DNA from: TC-15 sp034437275
GTDB lineage: Bacteria; Chloroflexota; Anaerolineae; Aggregatilineales; Aggregatilineaceae
Length of the DNA: 51,715 bases
Reading direction: 5' to 3'
Assembly (NCBI GenBank): GCA_034437275.1
Contig: DAOTUD010000152.1
Coordinates: 1 to 51,715, forward strand
The notes beneath the pieces were generated by a model, which saw nothing but the letters and a program-made list of their open reading frames with translations, made no database searches and was not told where the DNA came from. Every line of letters starts with the position of its first letter. Position 1 is the stretch's first letter. Below, in pieces: positions 40,556 to 48,998 of this stretch. The position numbers and the translations under genes are program-made.

Positions 40556-42106
40556 CTAGTTCAGCCCGCTGCTGTCAAGCTTGTCTTTGGTGAAATCCAG
40601 CAGCAGGTCCAACGCGGGCACGATATCCTGCTGTTGGGCCTGCGAATTGGCGATCAAGAACCCAGTGATCACAAAGCGGCCATGCGTGACGGTTTTGCTG
40701 TAAAGCGCCACCTCGCCACAGTTGTGGTAAGGCGAACTACCCATCGCCAGGATGCCGTCGTCGCTTGGCTCAAACGAGTTAAACAGGCCGAGCGCCTGCC
40801 ACGCCTGCTGAACCCCGGGGTCGCGCATGTACGCCTGTGCGCCCTGCGCGGTCTGCAACAGGGTGATATCGATCTCCAGCGACAGCCCGATCGTCTGCGG
40901 GCAGGCGTCGCCGGTGTCCCAGACCCGCACGACCTGCCCGATCATGCCGTTTTGCTGCCCGGCCTGCTGGATTGCATCGGCCAGCACGTTCAGCCCAGAT
41001 TCGCGCGTCAGCTTCACTACCTCGTCCAGGGTGAACACACCGCTGATATTGGGGTTGAGCGTGAAGATGTCTGGCGGCAGCCCAACCTCTTGAATGGTCG
41101 GCAGGCCGCGCTCCAGGTTGGCCAGCGTGGCGCTGCCCGTCCCGGTCGCAGGGGTGGATGGCGGCGGCGGGGGCAGTGTTGGCGTGGCGTCACCGGGCGG
41201 CGGCAGCGTCGGCTGACCTTCCGCAGTTGGTCCCGGCCCAGGACCACCCGCTGCCGGCGTCGGCGGGAAGGGGGCCGGAGCCAGCGCATCCGCCCGCGCG
41301 ACCACCCGCTGCGCCAACTGATCCAGCAGGTCGAACACCAGCACCGGGTCGGTGTTGGCGTCCGCCGTCATCGACACGGAGTACAGCAAGCCCCAGTACT
41401 CGAAATACAGCGAGTAGTCGATGGCCTGGTCGAAGCAATCGCCGGGATAGGGTTCGGATGTGCCCACAAACCCGTGCACCGAGCGCGCGGGCATTATCGT
41501 TTCGTTCAACCACGACAAAAACGCCCTTACCTGCAAGTCATCGGTAAACTTTCGCGCCTGCTGGGGGCTGGCTAACTGCGCCACATCGCTGTAAATCACG
41601 CTGACCGGCAGGTCCGGTTGGCAGGCAGTGTACTGCATGGCGGCGTATTGATCCCAGCCGTACGTGGTGATGATCTGCTCGATCTGGTCGGCCAGATCGG
41701 TCGCGCCGTCATCCCGCAGCACCTGGACGGAGCCGGCCATAGACAGCATGGCGCTGTCCTGGTTGGTTGCAAACGCCGCCGGGACATCGTCCGGCTGCAA
41801 ATTCAGCGCCATCAACTGCTCGTCGTTGAGCGGGGGCAATCCCTGACCGGGGGCCGGGCCGCCCGGTGTCGAGGTCGGGATGATCAGCCCGCCGCTGCCG
41901 TTGCCCCCATTGTCCGGGGTCGCAGTGGGGATCGTCACCCCGCTGCTGTCACCCGGTGTCGAGGTGGGGATCACGAAATCGCTGAGGCCGCCGGGGGTGG
42001 CGGTCCCCTGGAAGATCGCCCCGGCCACACCGACCGGCAGCACCACTACCGCCAGCAGGATCACCATCACACCGCCGGCCAACACATATAGCTTTGTTTT
42101 CATCAT
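40556..42106 (-). CDS. Secreted or membrane-anchored hypothetical protein with Thr/Pro linker
   Basis: 516 aa. An N-terminal signal or anchor (KLYVLAGGVMVILLAVVVLPVGVAGA) is followed by a low-complexity linker with repeated IPTSTPG and IPTATPD units to about residue 85. Two similar globular halves follow, separated by a second Pro/Thr/Gly linker (about 275-320). Each holds a pattern like VWDTGDACPQTIGLSLEIDITLLQ or YTACQPDLPVSVIYSDVAQL. I do not recognise the family. It may be a substrate- or wall-associated surface protein. The start ATG 42106 has AGGAGG 8 bp upstream. It lies 99 bp after the beta-propeller/SH3 gene on the same strand. Confidence 0.7.
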   Translation of the reverse strand: MMKTKLYVLAGGVMVILLAVVVLPVGVAGAIFQGTATPGGLSDFVIPTSTPGDSSGVTIPTATPDNGGNGSGGLIIPTSTPGGPAPGQGLPPLNDEQLMALNLQPDDVPAAFATNQDSAMLSMAGSVQVLRDDGATDLADQIEQIITTYGWDQYAAMQYTACQPDLPVSVIYSDVAQLASPQQARKFTDDLQVRAFLSWLNETIMPARSVHGFVGTSEPYPGDCFDQAIDYSLYFEYWGLLYSVSMTADANTDPVLVFDLLDQLAQRVVARADALAPAPFPPTPAAGGPGPGPTAEGQPTLPPPGDATPTLPPPPPSTPATGTGSATLANLERGLPTIQEVGLPPDIFTLNPNISGVFTLDEVVKLTRESGLNVLADAIQQAGQQNGMIGQVVRVWDTGDACPQTIGLSLEIDITLLQTAQGAQAYMRDPGVQQAWQALGLFNSFEPSDDGILAMGSSPYHNCGEVALYSKTVTHGRFVITGFLIANSQAQQQDIVPALDLLLDFTKDKLDSSGLN

Positions 42107-42205
42107 TGCTACGCCTCCTTTTTGCTTTGACATGTTGCCCCATCCCCCATCCTTTCCCAATCAGACACCCCGCGCCGCAGGAAAGAAACGCTCGACGGCC
42201 CCGGT

Positions 42206-43594
42206 TTAGGGCCAGGGTTCCAGGTAGTACCCGCCGGCATCGCCTTCAGCCACAAAGCCTTGCAGCCCGTCGGCAAACCCCACAAACCACCATGCATAGC
42301 CATCCCGGCAATTCGGCCCATCATATACGATGAACTCGGCCCCCTCCGGCTGGGTGCCGATCTGCTCGCCGCCAGGCTGCTGCCGCACATTGACCGGCAG
42401 CCCGTTGGTGATCGTCACCCGCCCAGACCCGTCAGGCTGCAAGCGCGAGACAGGTGCATCGGGACATTGAGCCGGAGCCGGCCCCGATGGCGCGAACCCG
42501 GTCGTAGCGCTGATGCCTTCGGCGTAGCCCATAAAACCGCCGGTACGCTCAGCGATCACCTGCCCGGTGGTCACATTGATGATCGCGCTCATCGGCGACC
42601 AGCCGTCGCCGACCGCCAGCGTGTTATCGTCCAGCCAGCCGCCGATACGCCCGTAGCGTGGCTCGAACTCGACCGCCTGATCTTCCAGGACCAACGCCGA
42701 TTGGCCGGTCTGCAGATCAACCACAATCGTCCAGAATTTCTCGTTTTCCGGCTCGTTACGGGCGACCTGGTAAGCGACTTTGGTCTTGGCAGGCGAGAAC
42801 ACCGCATCACCGCCGGTCCGGACCACTTCGCCCAGCCCGATATAGGGGTAGACCTGGCGCGCGCCATCCAGCGAAAAGACATGCAGCGCCGGTTCGCCGT
42901 CGGTGATGACGACTTCGGCGAAGGTCTGCCCGTCGCTGGCGTAGCCATCCACTGCGCCCACCGGGGTCATCACGCCAGAGTCTGGGTCGAAGAGGCGCAC
43001 GCCCTGGTACTGCCAAAATAAAATATAGCCGCCGATGCCGTGCGGCATCTCGTGCAGCAAAAGCTGCCCGCTGCCAACAAAGGCGATCGGCTCCAGGTTC
43101 AAATATATGTCAGGAAGCCGTTCTTCATATATCTTTGTCGCCGGGGCTATGCCGGGCGCTTTGGCATAGATCGTGCTCAATGGCATCTCCGAGCCGTCGT
43201 GAACCACGCGGCTGATGCTGTAGGCATACTGCGCACCATCCGCCATCGGAGCCGGCGGTGAAACAGCATAGTGCATTGCGTCGGTATCGTCCTGCAACCC
43301 GGTCAGCTTTTCGTAGCGCACGTTCCCCAGGTAGGGATCGAAGATCAGAATAGCCCTGTACGCCTGGCCAAACACACGCCCGCCCGCCTGGATATTCGTA
43401 TAGAAATCGCCGGTCACGTCGTAGGACGCCAGAGCCTGATCGCCGCCATCCCAATACCCGATCCGGTAGGTCCCGGTGTCAGGAGCACGCACCTTCCACA
43501 CCTGGAGCCAGCCAGGCTGTTGGGCCTGAGATTCCGCACCAATAGGTAGGGCCATCGCCAGCGCCAGCAGCACGAGAAAACGCCACCTGCTCAT
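42206..43594 (-). CDS. Secreted beta-rich protein with C-terminal SH3-like domain
   Basis: 462 aa. The signal peptide MSRWRFLVLLALAMALPIGA is followed by a beta-propeller-like region (repeated strands such as VRLFDPDSGVMTPVGAVDG, TIVVDLQTGQSALVLED and LAVGDGWSPMSAIINVTTGQ) and a bacterial SH3 (SH3_3-type) domain at about 395-460 with GLPVNVRQQPGGEQIGTQPEG and CRDGYAWWFVGFADGLQGFVAEGD. SH3-like domains of this type commonly bind the cell wall. The start has GGAGGT 5 bp upstream. Like the WD40 protein at 21.2 kb it couples propeller-like repeats to an SH3-like end. Its partner is unknown. Confidence 0.75.
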   Translation of the reverse strand: MSRWRFLVLLALAMALPIGAESQAQQPGWLQVWKVRAPDTGTYRIGYWDGGDQALASYDVTGDFYTNIQAGGRVFGQAYRAILIFDPYLGNVRYEKLTGLQDDTDAMHYAVSPPAPMADGAQYAYSISRVVHDGSEMPLSTIYAKAPGIAPATKIYEERLPDIYLNLEPIAFVGSGQLLLHEMPHGIGGYILFWQYQGVRLFDPDSGVMTPVGAVDGYASDGQTFAEVVITDGEPALHVFSLDGARQVYPYIGLGEVVRTGGDAVFSPAKTKVAYQVARNEPENEKFWTIVVDLQTGQSALVLEDQAVEFEPRYGRIGGWLDDNTLAVGDGWSPMSAIINVTTGQVIAERTGGFMGYAEGISATTGFAPSGPAPAQCPDAPVSRLQPDGSGRVTITNGLPVNVRQQPGGEQIGTQPEGAEFIVYDGPNCRDGYAWWFVGFADGLQGFVAEGDAGGYYLEPWP

Positions 43595-43742
43595 AACTTA
43601 CCTCCACATTAGTAATTGCATGAGTAGGTGCAGTATAGGATCGTTCCCAGCGCAACGCGAATCGATGCAGCGTCCCGCGGGCAGCGGCAGGTTGCAGATT
43701 GCTGGCCAGTCTGCAAATCACCCGCCAGGGCAGCGTGTTGTC

Positions 43743-45866
43743 TCAACGGTCCCGATCCTCCTCGGCATCGGGCGCCGCCTCCTCGGCGGGGGCAGAGACC
43801 TCGTCGAGCAGCGCGGCCAGTTCCTCCGCCGACGTGACCGGGGCGGCACACACGAAGTTCTCGCACACATACGCCGCAGGCTGCCCCTTGCGCAGCGTGC
43901 GCGTGCGCAGCAGCGGCGGCAGCGCGTTCGACCCGGCGTCTTCCGGTGCATGCGCCACCAGCGCCAGCGGGCGATAGCGGTCGCGCACCACGCGCAGCAT
44001 GGCCGCCAGTTCGTCATGGTCCGGCGCGCCGATCAGCGCGATCTCGACCGGGCGGCGCAGCCAGAAGTCGATGCCGATCAACATCTCGCCGAACGCCATC
44101 GGGTACTCGCCCAGCACCCGCCCCAATGACCGGTACAGCCCCAGCGCCGCCGCCTCGAAGCGCGTTTCGCCGCTGTAACCCGTCAGCCGCAGCAGCTCGT
44201 AGGCCATCAGCGCATTGCCAGAGGGCGTGGCGTTGTCCTGCATGTTGCGCGGACGGACGATCAGTTCTTCGTGGTCGTCGCTGGTGTCGTAGAAGCCGCC
44301 CTCGTCTTCGGCCATGAAATGTTCCAGCACGATATCGGCCAGCCGGAAGGCCTCGCGGTACCAGCGCGGCTCGAAGGTCGTCATGTACAGTTCCAGCAAG
44401 CCGTCGATCACATGCGCGTAGTCCTCCAGATAGGCGTTGATCTTGGCACGGCCATCCTTGTAGGTGCGCCACAGGCGGCCCTCGTCGTTCATCATGCGGT
44501 CGAGCAGAAAGCGCGCGTTGTCCGCCGCCACGCGGCGGTAATCATCGCGCCCCAGCACGCGCGCCGCCTCGGCGAACGCGGCCAGCATCATGCCGTTCCA
44601 GGCGGCCAGCATTTTGTCGTCGGTGGCGGGCGGGGTGCGGTCCTTACGCAGCGTGAAGAGCACCGTCCTGGCCGCCGCGAGCTCGTCGCGCATCTCCTCG
44701 ACCGGCAGCCCGTGCCGCACCGCCACGCGCTCGATCATGTCGGCCACGTGCAGGATGTTCTTGCCCTCGAAGTTGCCCGCCGGCGTCACACCCCAATAGG
44801 CCAGCACCGCGTCCACGCTGCTCACCACGCCACCCAGCACGCGGCGCAGTTCGTCCTCCGACCATACGAAGAACTTGCCCTCCTCGCCCTCGGAGTCGGC
44901 ATCCTGCGCGCTGAAGAAACCGCCCTCCGGGCCGGTCATCTCGCGCATGACGTAATCCAGCGTATCCTCCACGACCTCGCGCAGCAGCGGCTGGCCGGAA
45001 AGCTGCCAGGCGTGCAGGTAAACCCGCGCCAGCAGCGCGTTGTCGTACAGCATCTTCTCGAAGTGCGGCACCAGCCACTTCTCGTCCACGCTGTAGCGGT
45101 GGAAGCCGCCGCCAAGCTGGTCGTAGATGCCGCCCTGCGCCATCTTGCGCAGCGTGAACAGCACCACGTCCAGCGCCTGCTCGCTGCCGGTCGCGGTGTG
45201 ATAGCGCAGCAAGCACTCCAGGTTGACCGGGTTGGGGAATTTGGGCGTGCTGCGCGTCAGCCCGCCGTGCACCGGGTCGGTGCGGCGGATCAGGTTTTGG
45301 GCGGCAGCATCGAGCAGCGTGGGCGTCAGTGCGCCCGGCCCGGCCTCCTCGATGCTCTCGAAGATGCTGCGATTCAGTTCCGACGACAGCGAGCGCGCGG
45401 TGCGTTCGAGTTCGTCGCGCCGCTGCCGAAAAGCCGCCGCCACCGACTCCATCACCTGGCGGAAGCCCGGCATCCCGTAGCGCGGCTCCGGCGGGTAGTA
45501 CGTCCCGGCGTGGAAGGGATGCCCGTCCGGGGTCAGGAAGACCGTCATCGGCCAACCGCCCTGCCCCCGGTTGAAGATCTGCGTAGCCTGCATGTAGATA
45601 TCATCGACATCCGGGCGTTCTTCGCGGTCCACCTTGACGTTGATGAAATGCGCGTTCATGTAGTCGGCGGTGTCCGGGTCCTCGAAGCTTTCGTGCGCCA
45701 TCACATGGCACCAATGACAGGCCGAATAGCCGATGCTCAGCAGGATCGGCCTGTCGTGCGCCTGGGCAGCCTCGAACGCCTCATCGCCCCAGGCGTACCA
45801 ATCGACCGGATTATCCGCATGTTGGCGCAAATAGGGACTGGTTTCGTGTTGCAAACGGTTAGGCAT
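43743..45866 (-). CDS. Thioredoxin-domain protein of the SPATA20/YyaL family (DUF255)
   Basis: 707 aa, the full family length. The N-terminal thioredoxin-like domain (DUF255, about 1-160) opens NRLQHETSPYLRQHADNPVDW and holds CHWC (C50, C53) in SIGYSACHWCHVMAHESF, then VDREERPDVDDIY. Residues about 180-600 form an (alpha/alpha)6 barrel as in glycoside-hydrolase/epimerase-like proteins (KFPNPVNLECLLRYH, LGGGFHRYSVDEKWLVPHFEKMLYDNALL, GFFSAQDADSEGEEGKFFVWS). The reaction is not known. Cytoplasmic: no signal. Start ATG behind GAGGGG. Divergent from the DUF3592 gene. Confidence 0.95.
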   Translation of the reverse strand: MPNRLQHETSPYLRQHADNPVDWYAWGDEAFEAAQAHDRPILLSIGYSACHWCHVMAHESFEDPDTADYMNAHFINVKVDREERPDVDDIYMQATQIFNRGQGGWPMTVFLTPDGHPFHAGTYYPPEPRYGMPGFRQVMESVAAAFRQRRDELERTARSLSSELNRSIFESIEEAGPGALTPTLLDAAAQNLIRRTDPVHGGLTRSTPKFPNPVNLECLLRYHTATGSEQALDVVLFTLRKMAQGGIYDQLGGGFHRYSVDEKWLVPHFEKMLYDNALLARVYLHAWQLSGQPLLREVVEDTLDYVMREMTGPEGGFFSAQDADSEGEEGKFFVWSEDELRRVLGGVVSSVDAVLAYWGVTPAGNFEGKNILHVADMIERVAVRHGLPVEEMRDELAAARTVLFTLRKDRTPPATDDKMLAAWNGMMLAAFAEAARVLGRDDYRRVAADNARFLLDRMMNDEGRLWRTYKDGRAKINAYLEDYAHVIDGLLELYMTTFEPRWYREAFRLADIVLEHFMAEDEGGFYDTSDDHEELIVRPRNMQDNATPSGNALMAYELLRLTGYSGETRFEAAALGLYRSLGRVLGEYPMAFGEMLIGIDFWLRRPVEIALIGAPDHDELAAMLRVVRDRYRPLALVAHAPEDAGSNALPPLLRTRTLRKGQPAAYVCENFVCAAPVTSAEELAALLDEVSAPAEEAAPDAEEDRDR

Positions 45867-45952
45867 CGTTTCCCCTCTCTCACTCGTTTCATCTATAATA
45901 ATATCGACGATTTGTTAGAATAGAACTCTCACATGCTAAGGAAGACGCTACT

Positions 45953-46711
45953 ATGCCGGAAGCCATGTTCCTGATCAATCCCGAAAACCAGGCCTTCGTT
46001 GAAGGCAAAGCCGACCGCCCCCGCGAAACCACGCCGAAGGCGCTCAATTACATGCTGTTCACCTCCGTGCTCATCGCGGTGTTCGCCCTGCTGCTGGGCG
46101 GCATTCCGCTGCTCGCCGAACTAGACCCGCTGTTCAACTGGGAAAAAACCGACGCCAAGATCGAGCGCATCGAGAAAACCGGCGAGAATCGCTACGCGAT
46201 GGACTACACGCTGCTGGATAACGGCCATCGCGGCGGCGTCGAGTTTTCGCCCGGCACGCTGGACAATACCGACTGGGACGAACTCGAGGCCGGCGACACC
46301 GTCGAACTGCGCTACAACCCCGACGATCCCGACGAAATCCGGCTGCCCGGTGAAATCCTGGGCGATGTGGCCGACAACCTGATCTACCTCGGCCTGTGCT
46401 TCCCACTGCCGCTGATCTTTGCCGGCTATCTGACCTTCATCCTCACGCGCGAACACAAGCAAGCCCGCTTGCTAGCGGACAAAGGCCAGGTCGTCGAGGG
46501 GCAGCTCACCAGCTTCGAGGTGCTGGCCGAAACCGACACCCGCTACCGCGTCACGCTCGACTACGAATTCACGTCACCAGAAACGGATAAAACGCTCGCC
46601 GGGAACGTCGCTCCCACGAACCGGCCCGAACTCAAGGACGCGCCGCGTCCCGAGCCGGGCACGCCGGTTGCCGTCTTGTACCTGGACGACGAGCATTATC
46701 GACTATTGTAA
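45953..46711 (+). CDS. DUF3592 membrane protein
   Basis: 252 aa. Two transmembrane helices (about 33-55 and 143-165) with a beta-rich domain between them (about 60-125: KTDAKIERIEKTGENRYAMDY, VEFSPGTLDNT, ELRYNPDDPDEIRL) and a second similar domain at the C terminus (GQVVEGQLTSFEVLAETDTRYRVTLDYEF, PGTPVAVLYLDDEHYRLL). The pattern TxxAxIxxIE...YxxxY..G...G.V.LRYNPDDP is that of DUF3592. Function is unknown in the family. Start 45953 follows AGGA; ATG 45965 is possible. A bidirectional terminator follows. Confidence 0.8.
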   Translation: MPEAMFLINPENQAFVEGKADRPRETTPKALNYMLFTSVLIAVFALLLGGIPLLAELDPLFNWEKTDAKIERIEKTGENRYAMDYTLLDNGHRGGVEFSPGTLDNTDWDELEAGDTVELRYNPDDPDEIRLPGEILGDVADNLIYLGLCFPLPLIFAGYLTFILTREHKQARLLADKGQVVEGQLTSFEVLAETDTRYRVTLDYEFTSPETDKTLAGNVAPTNRPELKDAPRPEPGTPVAVLYLDDEHYRLL

Positions 46712-46733
46712 TTTTCCTCATGCTGATTATAGA

Positions 46734-46770
46734 AAAATTCGCGCCAATGTGGGAACCTGGCGCGAATTTT
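46734..46770. terminator. Bidirectional intrinsic terminator between DUF3592 and OsmC genes
   Basis: AAAATTCGCGCCA (46734-46746), an 11-nt loop, TGGCGCGAATTTT (46758-46770): a perfect 13-bp stem with A/T ends, so either strand has a T-run. Confidence 0.85.
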
Positions 46771-46841
46771 GACATAAAAATATCTCCTGAATTATAACCA
46801 CCGCGCGGCGGGAGCATTCTACCCCGCCGCCGGACCGGCAC

Positions 46842-46869
46842 AAAAAACGCCGGGAGCAATCACCCGGCG
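46842..46869 (-). terminator. Intrinsic terminator of the OsmC gene
   Basis: CGCCGGG (46848-46854) pairs with CCCGGCG (46863-46869) around an 8-nt loop; on the minus strand six T residues follow (46847-46842). It lies about 37 bp after the OsmC stop. Confidence 0.88.
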
Positions 46870-46906
46870 CATGCTACTATACGGTGGCGACAATCCGCCG
46901 GCGCTG

Positions 46907-47335
46907 TTAGCCGACCAGTTCCGCCTTGAGCGTGATCTCCGCACCCTTCAGCAACTGCGAGATTGGGCAGTTTTCTTTAGCCCCTTCGGCGTGTTTCTGG
47001 AACGTCTGCTCGTCGATACCGGGGATCGTGGCCTGCATCCCCAGGTCGACTTTCGTCACCTGGAACCCGTCGCCGACCTTGTCCAGATACACAGCAGCCG
47101 TGGTGTGGATCCGCTGCGGGGTGAACCCGGCTTTCGCCACTGCGCCACTGAATGCCATCGAAAAACACCCGGCATGTGCTGCTCCAATTAGCTCCTCCGG
47201 GTTGGTGCCGTCGCCAGATTCGAAACGCGACGCGAACGAATACGCTCCCTCAAACACGCCGCTACCCAACTTCATCGTACCTTTGCCGTCGCGCAGATTG
47301 CCTTCCCAGACTGCTTCTGCATGTCGTACCGCCAT
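46907..47335 (-). CDS. osmC: OsmC-family organic hydroperoxide peroxidase
   Basis: 142 aa, matching the OsmC subgroup, which reduces organic hydroperoxides with two Cys residues using dihydrolipoyl or thiol donors. Peroxidatic C57 lies in EELIGAAHAGCFSMAFS and resolving C123 in AEGAKENCPISQLLKG. The start AVRHAEAVWEGNLRDGKG carries the arginine used in the active site of OsmC. It forms a homodimer in the family and is cytoplasmic. AGGAG precedes the ATG; intrinsic terminators flank it on both sides, so it is monocistronic. OsmC is usually stress-induced, but no regulator site is visible. Confidence 0.95.
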   Translation of the reverse strand: MAVRHAEAVWEGNLRDGKGTMKLGSGVFEGAYSFASRFESGDGTNPEELIGAAHAGCFSMAFSGAVAKAGFTPQRIHTTAAVYLDKVGDGFQVTKVDLGMQATIPGIDEQTFQKHAEGAKENCPISQLLKGAEITLKAELVG

Positions 47336-47652
47336 AGCTGATCTTCTCCTTGTGCTTTGAACAGAATGCCTCTTGAGATTTTAGCAAAAGGTGGGGGGCC
47401 ACTGCACAAAAAAGCGCCGGGCCACCCCCGGCCCGGCGTTACAGAGTATCGCAGTGCTAATAATCGGCCCAACAGTTCTTTCCGCTTACAACACCCCACA
47501 CAATAGACACTACGATGTTTTTCAAGTTGATTTACTAATCCTAGCTTAGGACATTTTTGTCCGATTCCCATAAAAATCAACACTAAGAATTGTTAATATT
47601 TTGTAAAGCTCGTAAAGGACAGGCGGCGCACCCATGCACATCGCCTACCCCC
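47336..47652. other. AT-rich intergenic stretch
   Basis: Apart from the terminator at 47408-47438 I see no gene. The 47455-47630 part is unusually AT-rich for this window and holds a small hairpin GGACA-TTTT-TGTCC near 47548-47561. It could hold the OsmC promoter or be old inserted DNA. Confidence 0.4.
47408..47438 (-). terminator. Intrinsic terminator after the second L,D-transpeptidase gene
   Basis: CGCCGGGCC (47415-47423), loop ACCCCC, GGCCCGGCG (47430-47438): a perfect 9-bp stem. On the minus strand it is followed by a T-run (47413-47408). It lies about 215 bp downstream of the stop at 47653. Confidence 0.85.
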
Positions 47653-48705
47653 TCAATCATCGCCGTAGACATACACCACCGCATCCTCGCTGACCCAGGT
47701 CTCGTACAGCCACTTGGCGGCGCTGATCGTCAGGTTGACGCAGCCGTGACTGTGCCGGTAGCCGAAGCTGTCGTGCCAGTACGTGCCGTGCAGGCTGACC
47801 AGCCCGTTGAAGTACATCGCGTACGGCACCTGGTCCAACGAGTAAAAATCGTCGTCCTGGCCGCCGTCCATCTTGCCGTTCTCGATCTTCAGCCGGACGG
47901 AATACGTGCCGTTCTTCGTTTCGTACTTCTCCTCGGCCACGCCGGACGAGATCAGAGTCGCCATCACCGGCGCGCCGCCCTCGTACGCGACCAGGTTCTG
48001 CTCGTAGGTGTTGACCGCCACCCAGCGCCCGCCAAAGGTCGCCGGCGCAGTGGGATAGACGATGCTCAGGTTGTGCTGGTTGGTCCACAGACCCGGCCCG
48101 ATCAGGTGCCAGTCCCACCCGCTGACGTTGACCGTCGCGTAGATGTTGACCAGCTGGTAGCGCTGAAGCTGCCCCGCGCCGTCACAACTGCGCACCCCGG
48201 CGGGCGCGTTCGCGGCGCAGTGGGGCCACAGTATCCAGGCAAAGGGCATATCCAGCCCGTCAATGCGCACCCCGGTGAAGGTCGACGGGCGTGCGTAGCG
48301 AGCGATGGCCAGGTCCACCCAGCGCCCGGGGCGCACCTCGGCCCAACCGTCGCGCACCTGCCGCACCGTGAGGTAGGTGTAGCCCGCCGACAGCGTATCG
48401 ACGCGCACGCCGTTCGGCCCGTCATGCAGCGGGACCTCGTCCACGTTGAACCGGATGAAATCCGTACCGGTCAGCACGCCGAAATCGACCGGCAGCGGCG
48501 AGGTATGGGGCGCAGGCCGCGCCGCAACCAGGGCGTCACATTCCGGCGTGCGCGGCACGTCCTGCGACAATCCGGCACAGGTGGGGTGGCCCTGGCTCAG
48601 CGTCGCGCGGTCCGGCTTCGACGGATCGGCGGCGGCAGTCCCGGCGCTGATGGCTGCGCCCAGCATGACGTTCAGGATCAGGCCCATCCACAATAAACGC
48701 TTCAT
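47653..48705 (-). CDS. L,D-transpeptidase (YkuD), secreted
   Basis: 350 aa. The signal peptide (MKRLLWMGLILNVMLGAAISAGTAAA) is followed by a region of about 180 residues containing an SH3-like piece (VDTLSAGYTYLTVRQVRDGWAEVRPG), then the YkuD catalytic domain with SLHGTYWHDSFGYRHSHGCVNL; nucleophile C322. It lacks the TM anchor and LysM of the first enzyme (38704-39936) and may therefore act at another place or substrate. The start ATG 48705 has GGAG 11 bp upstream; the frame extending to 48846 reads into the tRNA promoter and is rejected. Divergent from tRNA-Gln. Confidence 0.92.
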   Translation of the reverse strand: MKRLLWMGLILNVMLGAAISAGTAAADPSKPDRATLSQGHPTCAGLSQDVPRTPECDALVAARPAPHTSPLPVDFGVLTGTDFIRFNVDEVPLHDGPNGVRVDTLSAGYTYLTVRQVRDGWAEVRPGRWVDLAIARYARPSTFTGVRIDGLDMPFAWILWPHCAANAPAGVRSCDGAGQLQRYQLVNIYATVNVSGWDWHLIGPGLWTNQHNLSIVYPTAPATFGGRWVAVNTYEQNLVAYEGGAPVMATLISSGVAEEKYETKNGTYSVRLKIENGKMDGGQDDDFYSLDQVPYAMYFNGLVSLHGTYWHDSFGYRHSHGCVNLTISAAKWLYETWVSEDAVVYVYGDD

Positions 48706-48818
48706 GATGATGTAGTCTCCTTGTCGGCTCGTTTTCTCTATAGTAAACCGGTTTTTTCCGCCCGACCGCCAGCCGCAGGGCAGCCGTACTTCAAGCGTAC
48801 CACAGTGGTAAATTGCCC

Positions 48819-48847
48819 TTGTCAACAGGCCGGGGCTATGATACAAT
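48819..48847 (+). promoter_or_regulatory. sigma-70 promoter of tRNA-Gln
   Basis: TTGTCA (48819-48824), a 17-nt spacer and TACAAT (48842-48847), one mismatch in each hexamer. The tRNA begins 13 bp after the -10 box. Confidence 0.85.
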
Positions 48848-48860
48848 GCCCAACGTCAAT

Positions 48861-48932
48861 TGGGGGATAGTTTAATCGGCAGAACAGTGGTCTCTGGAAC
48901 CATCAGTCCTGGTTCAAATCCAGGTCCCCCAG
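48861..48932 (+). tRNA. tRNA-Gln (anticodon CTG)
   Basis: 72 nt. Acceptor TGGGGGA pairs with TCCCCCA; discriminator G. The D arm contains AGTTTAATCGGCAGAA. The anticodon stem GTGGT/ACCAT encloses loop CTCTGGA, so the anticodon is CTG, reading CAG. The T arm CCTGG-TTCAAAT-CCAGG is complete. The start T and G-rich acceptor are typical of bacterial glutamine tRNAs. CCA is not encoded. Confidence 0.95.
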
Positions 48933-48940
48933 CCTGACAA

Positions 48941-48975
48941 AACCCGCCCTGAACGCTCAGGGCGGGTTATTTTTT
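48941..48975 (+). terminator. Intrinsic terminator after tRNA-Gln
   Basis: AACCCGCCCTGA (48941-48952), loop ACGC, TCAGGGCGGGTT (48957-48968): a perfect 12-bp stem followed by ATTTTTT. The opposite strand also has a short T-run, so it may serve the convergent aldehyde dehydrogenase gene too. Confidence 0.92.
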
Positions 48976-48998
48976 GTGCATTTTCTTGACGACCGTCG

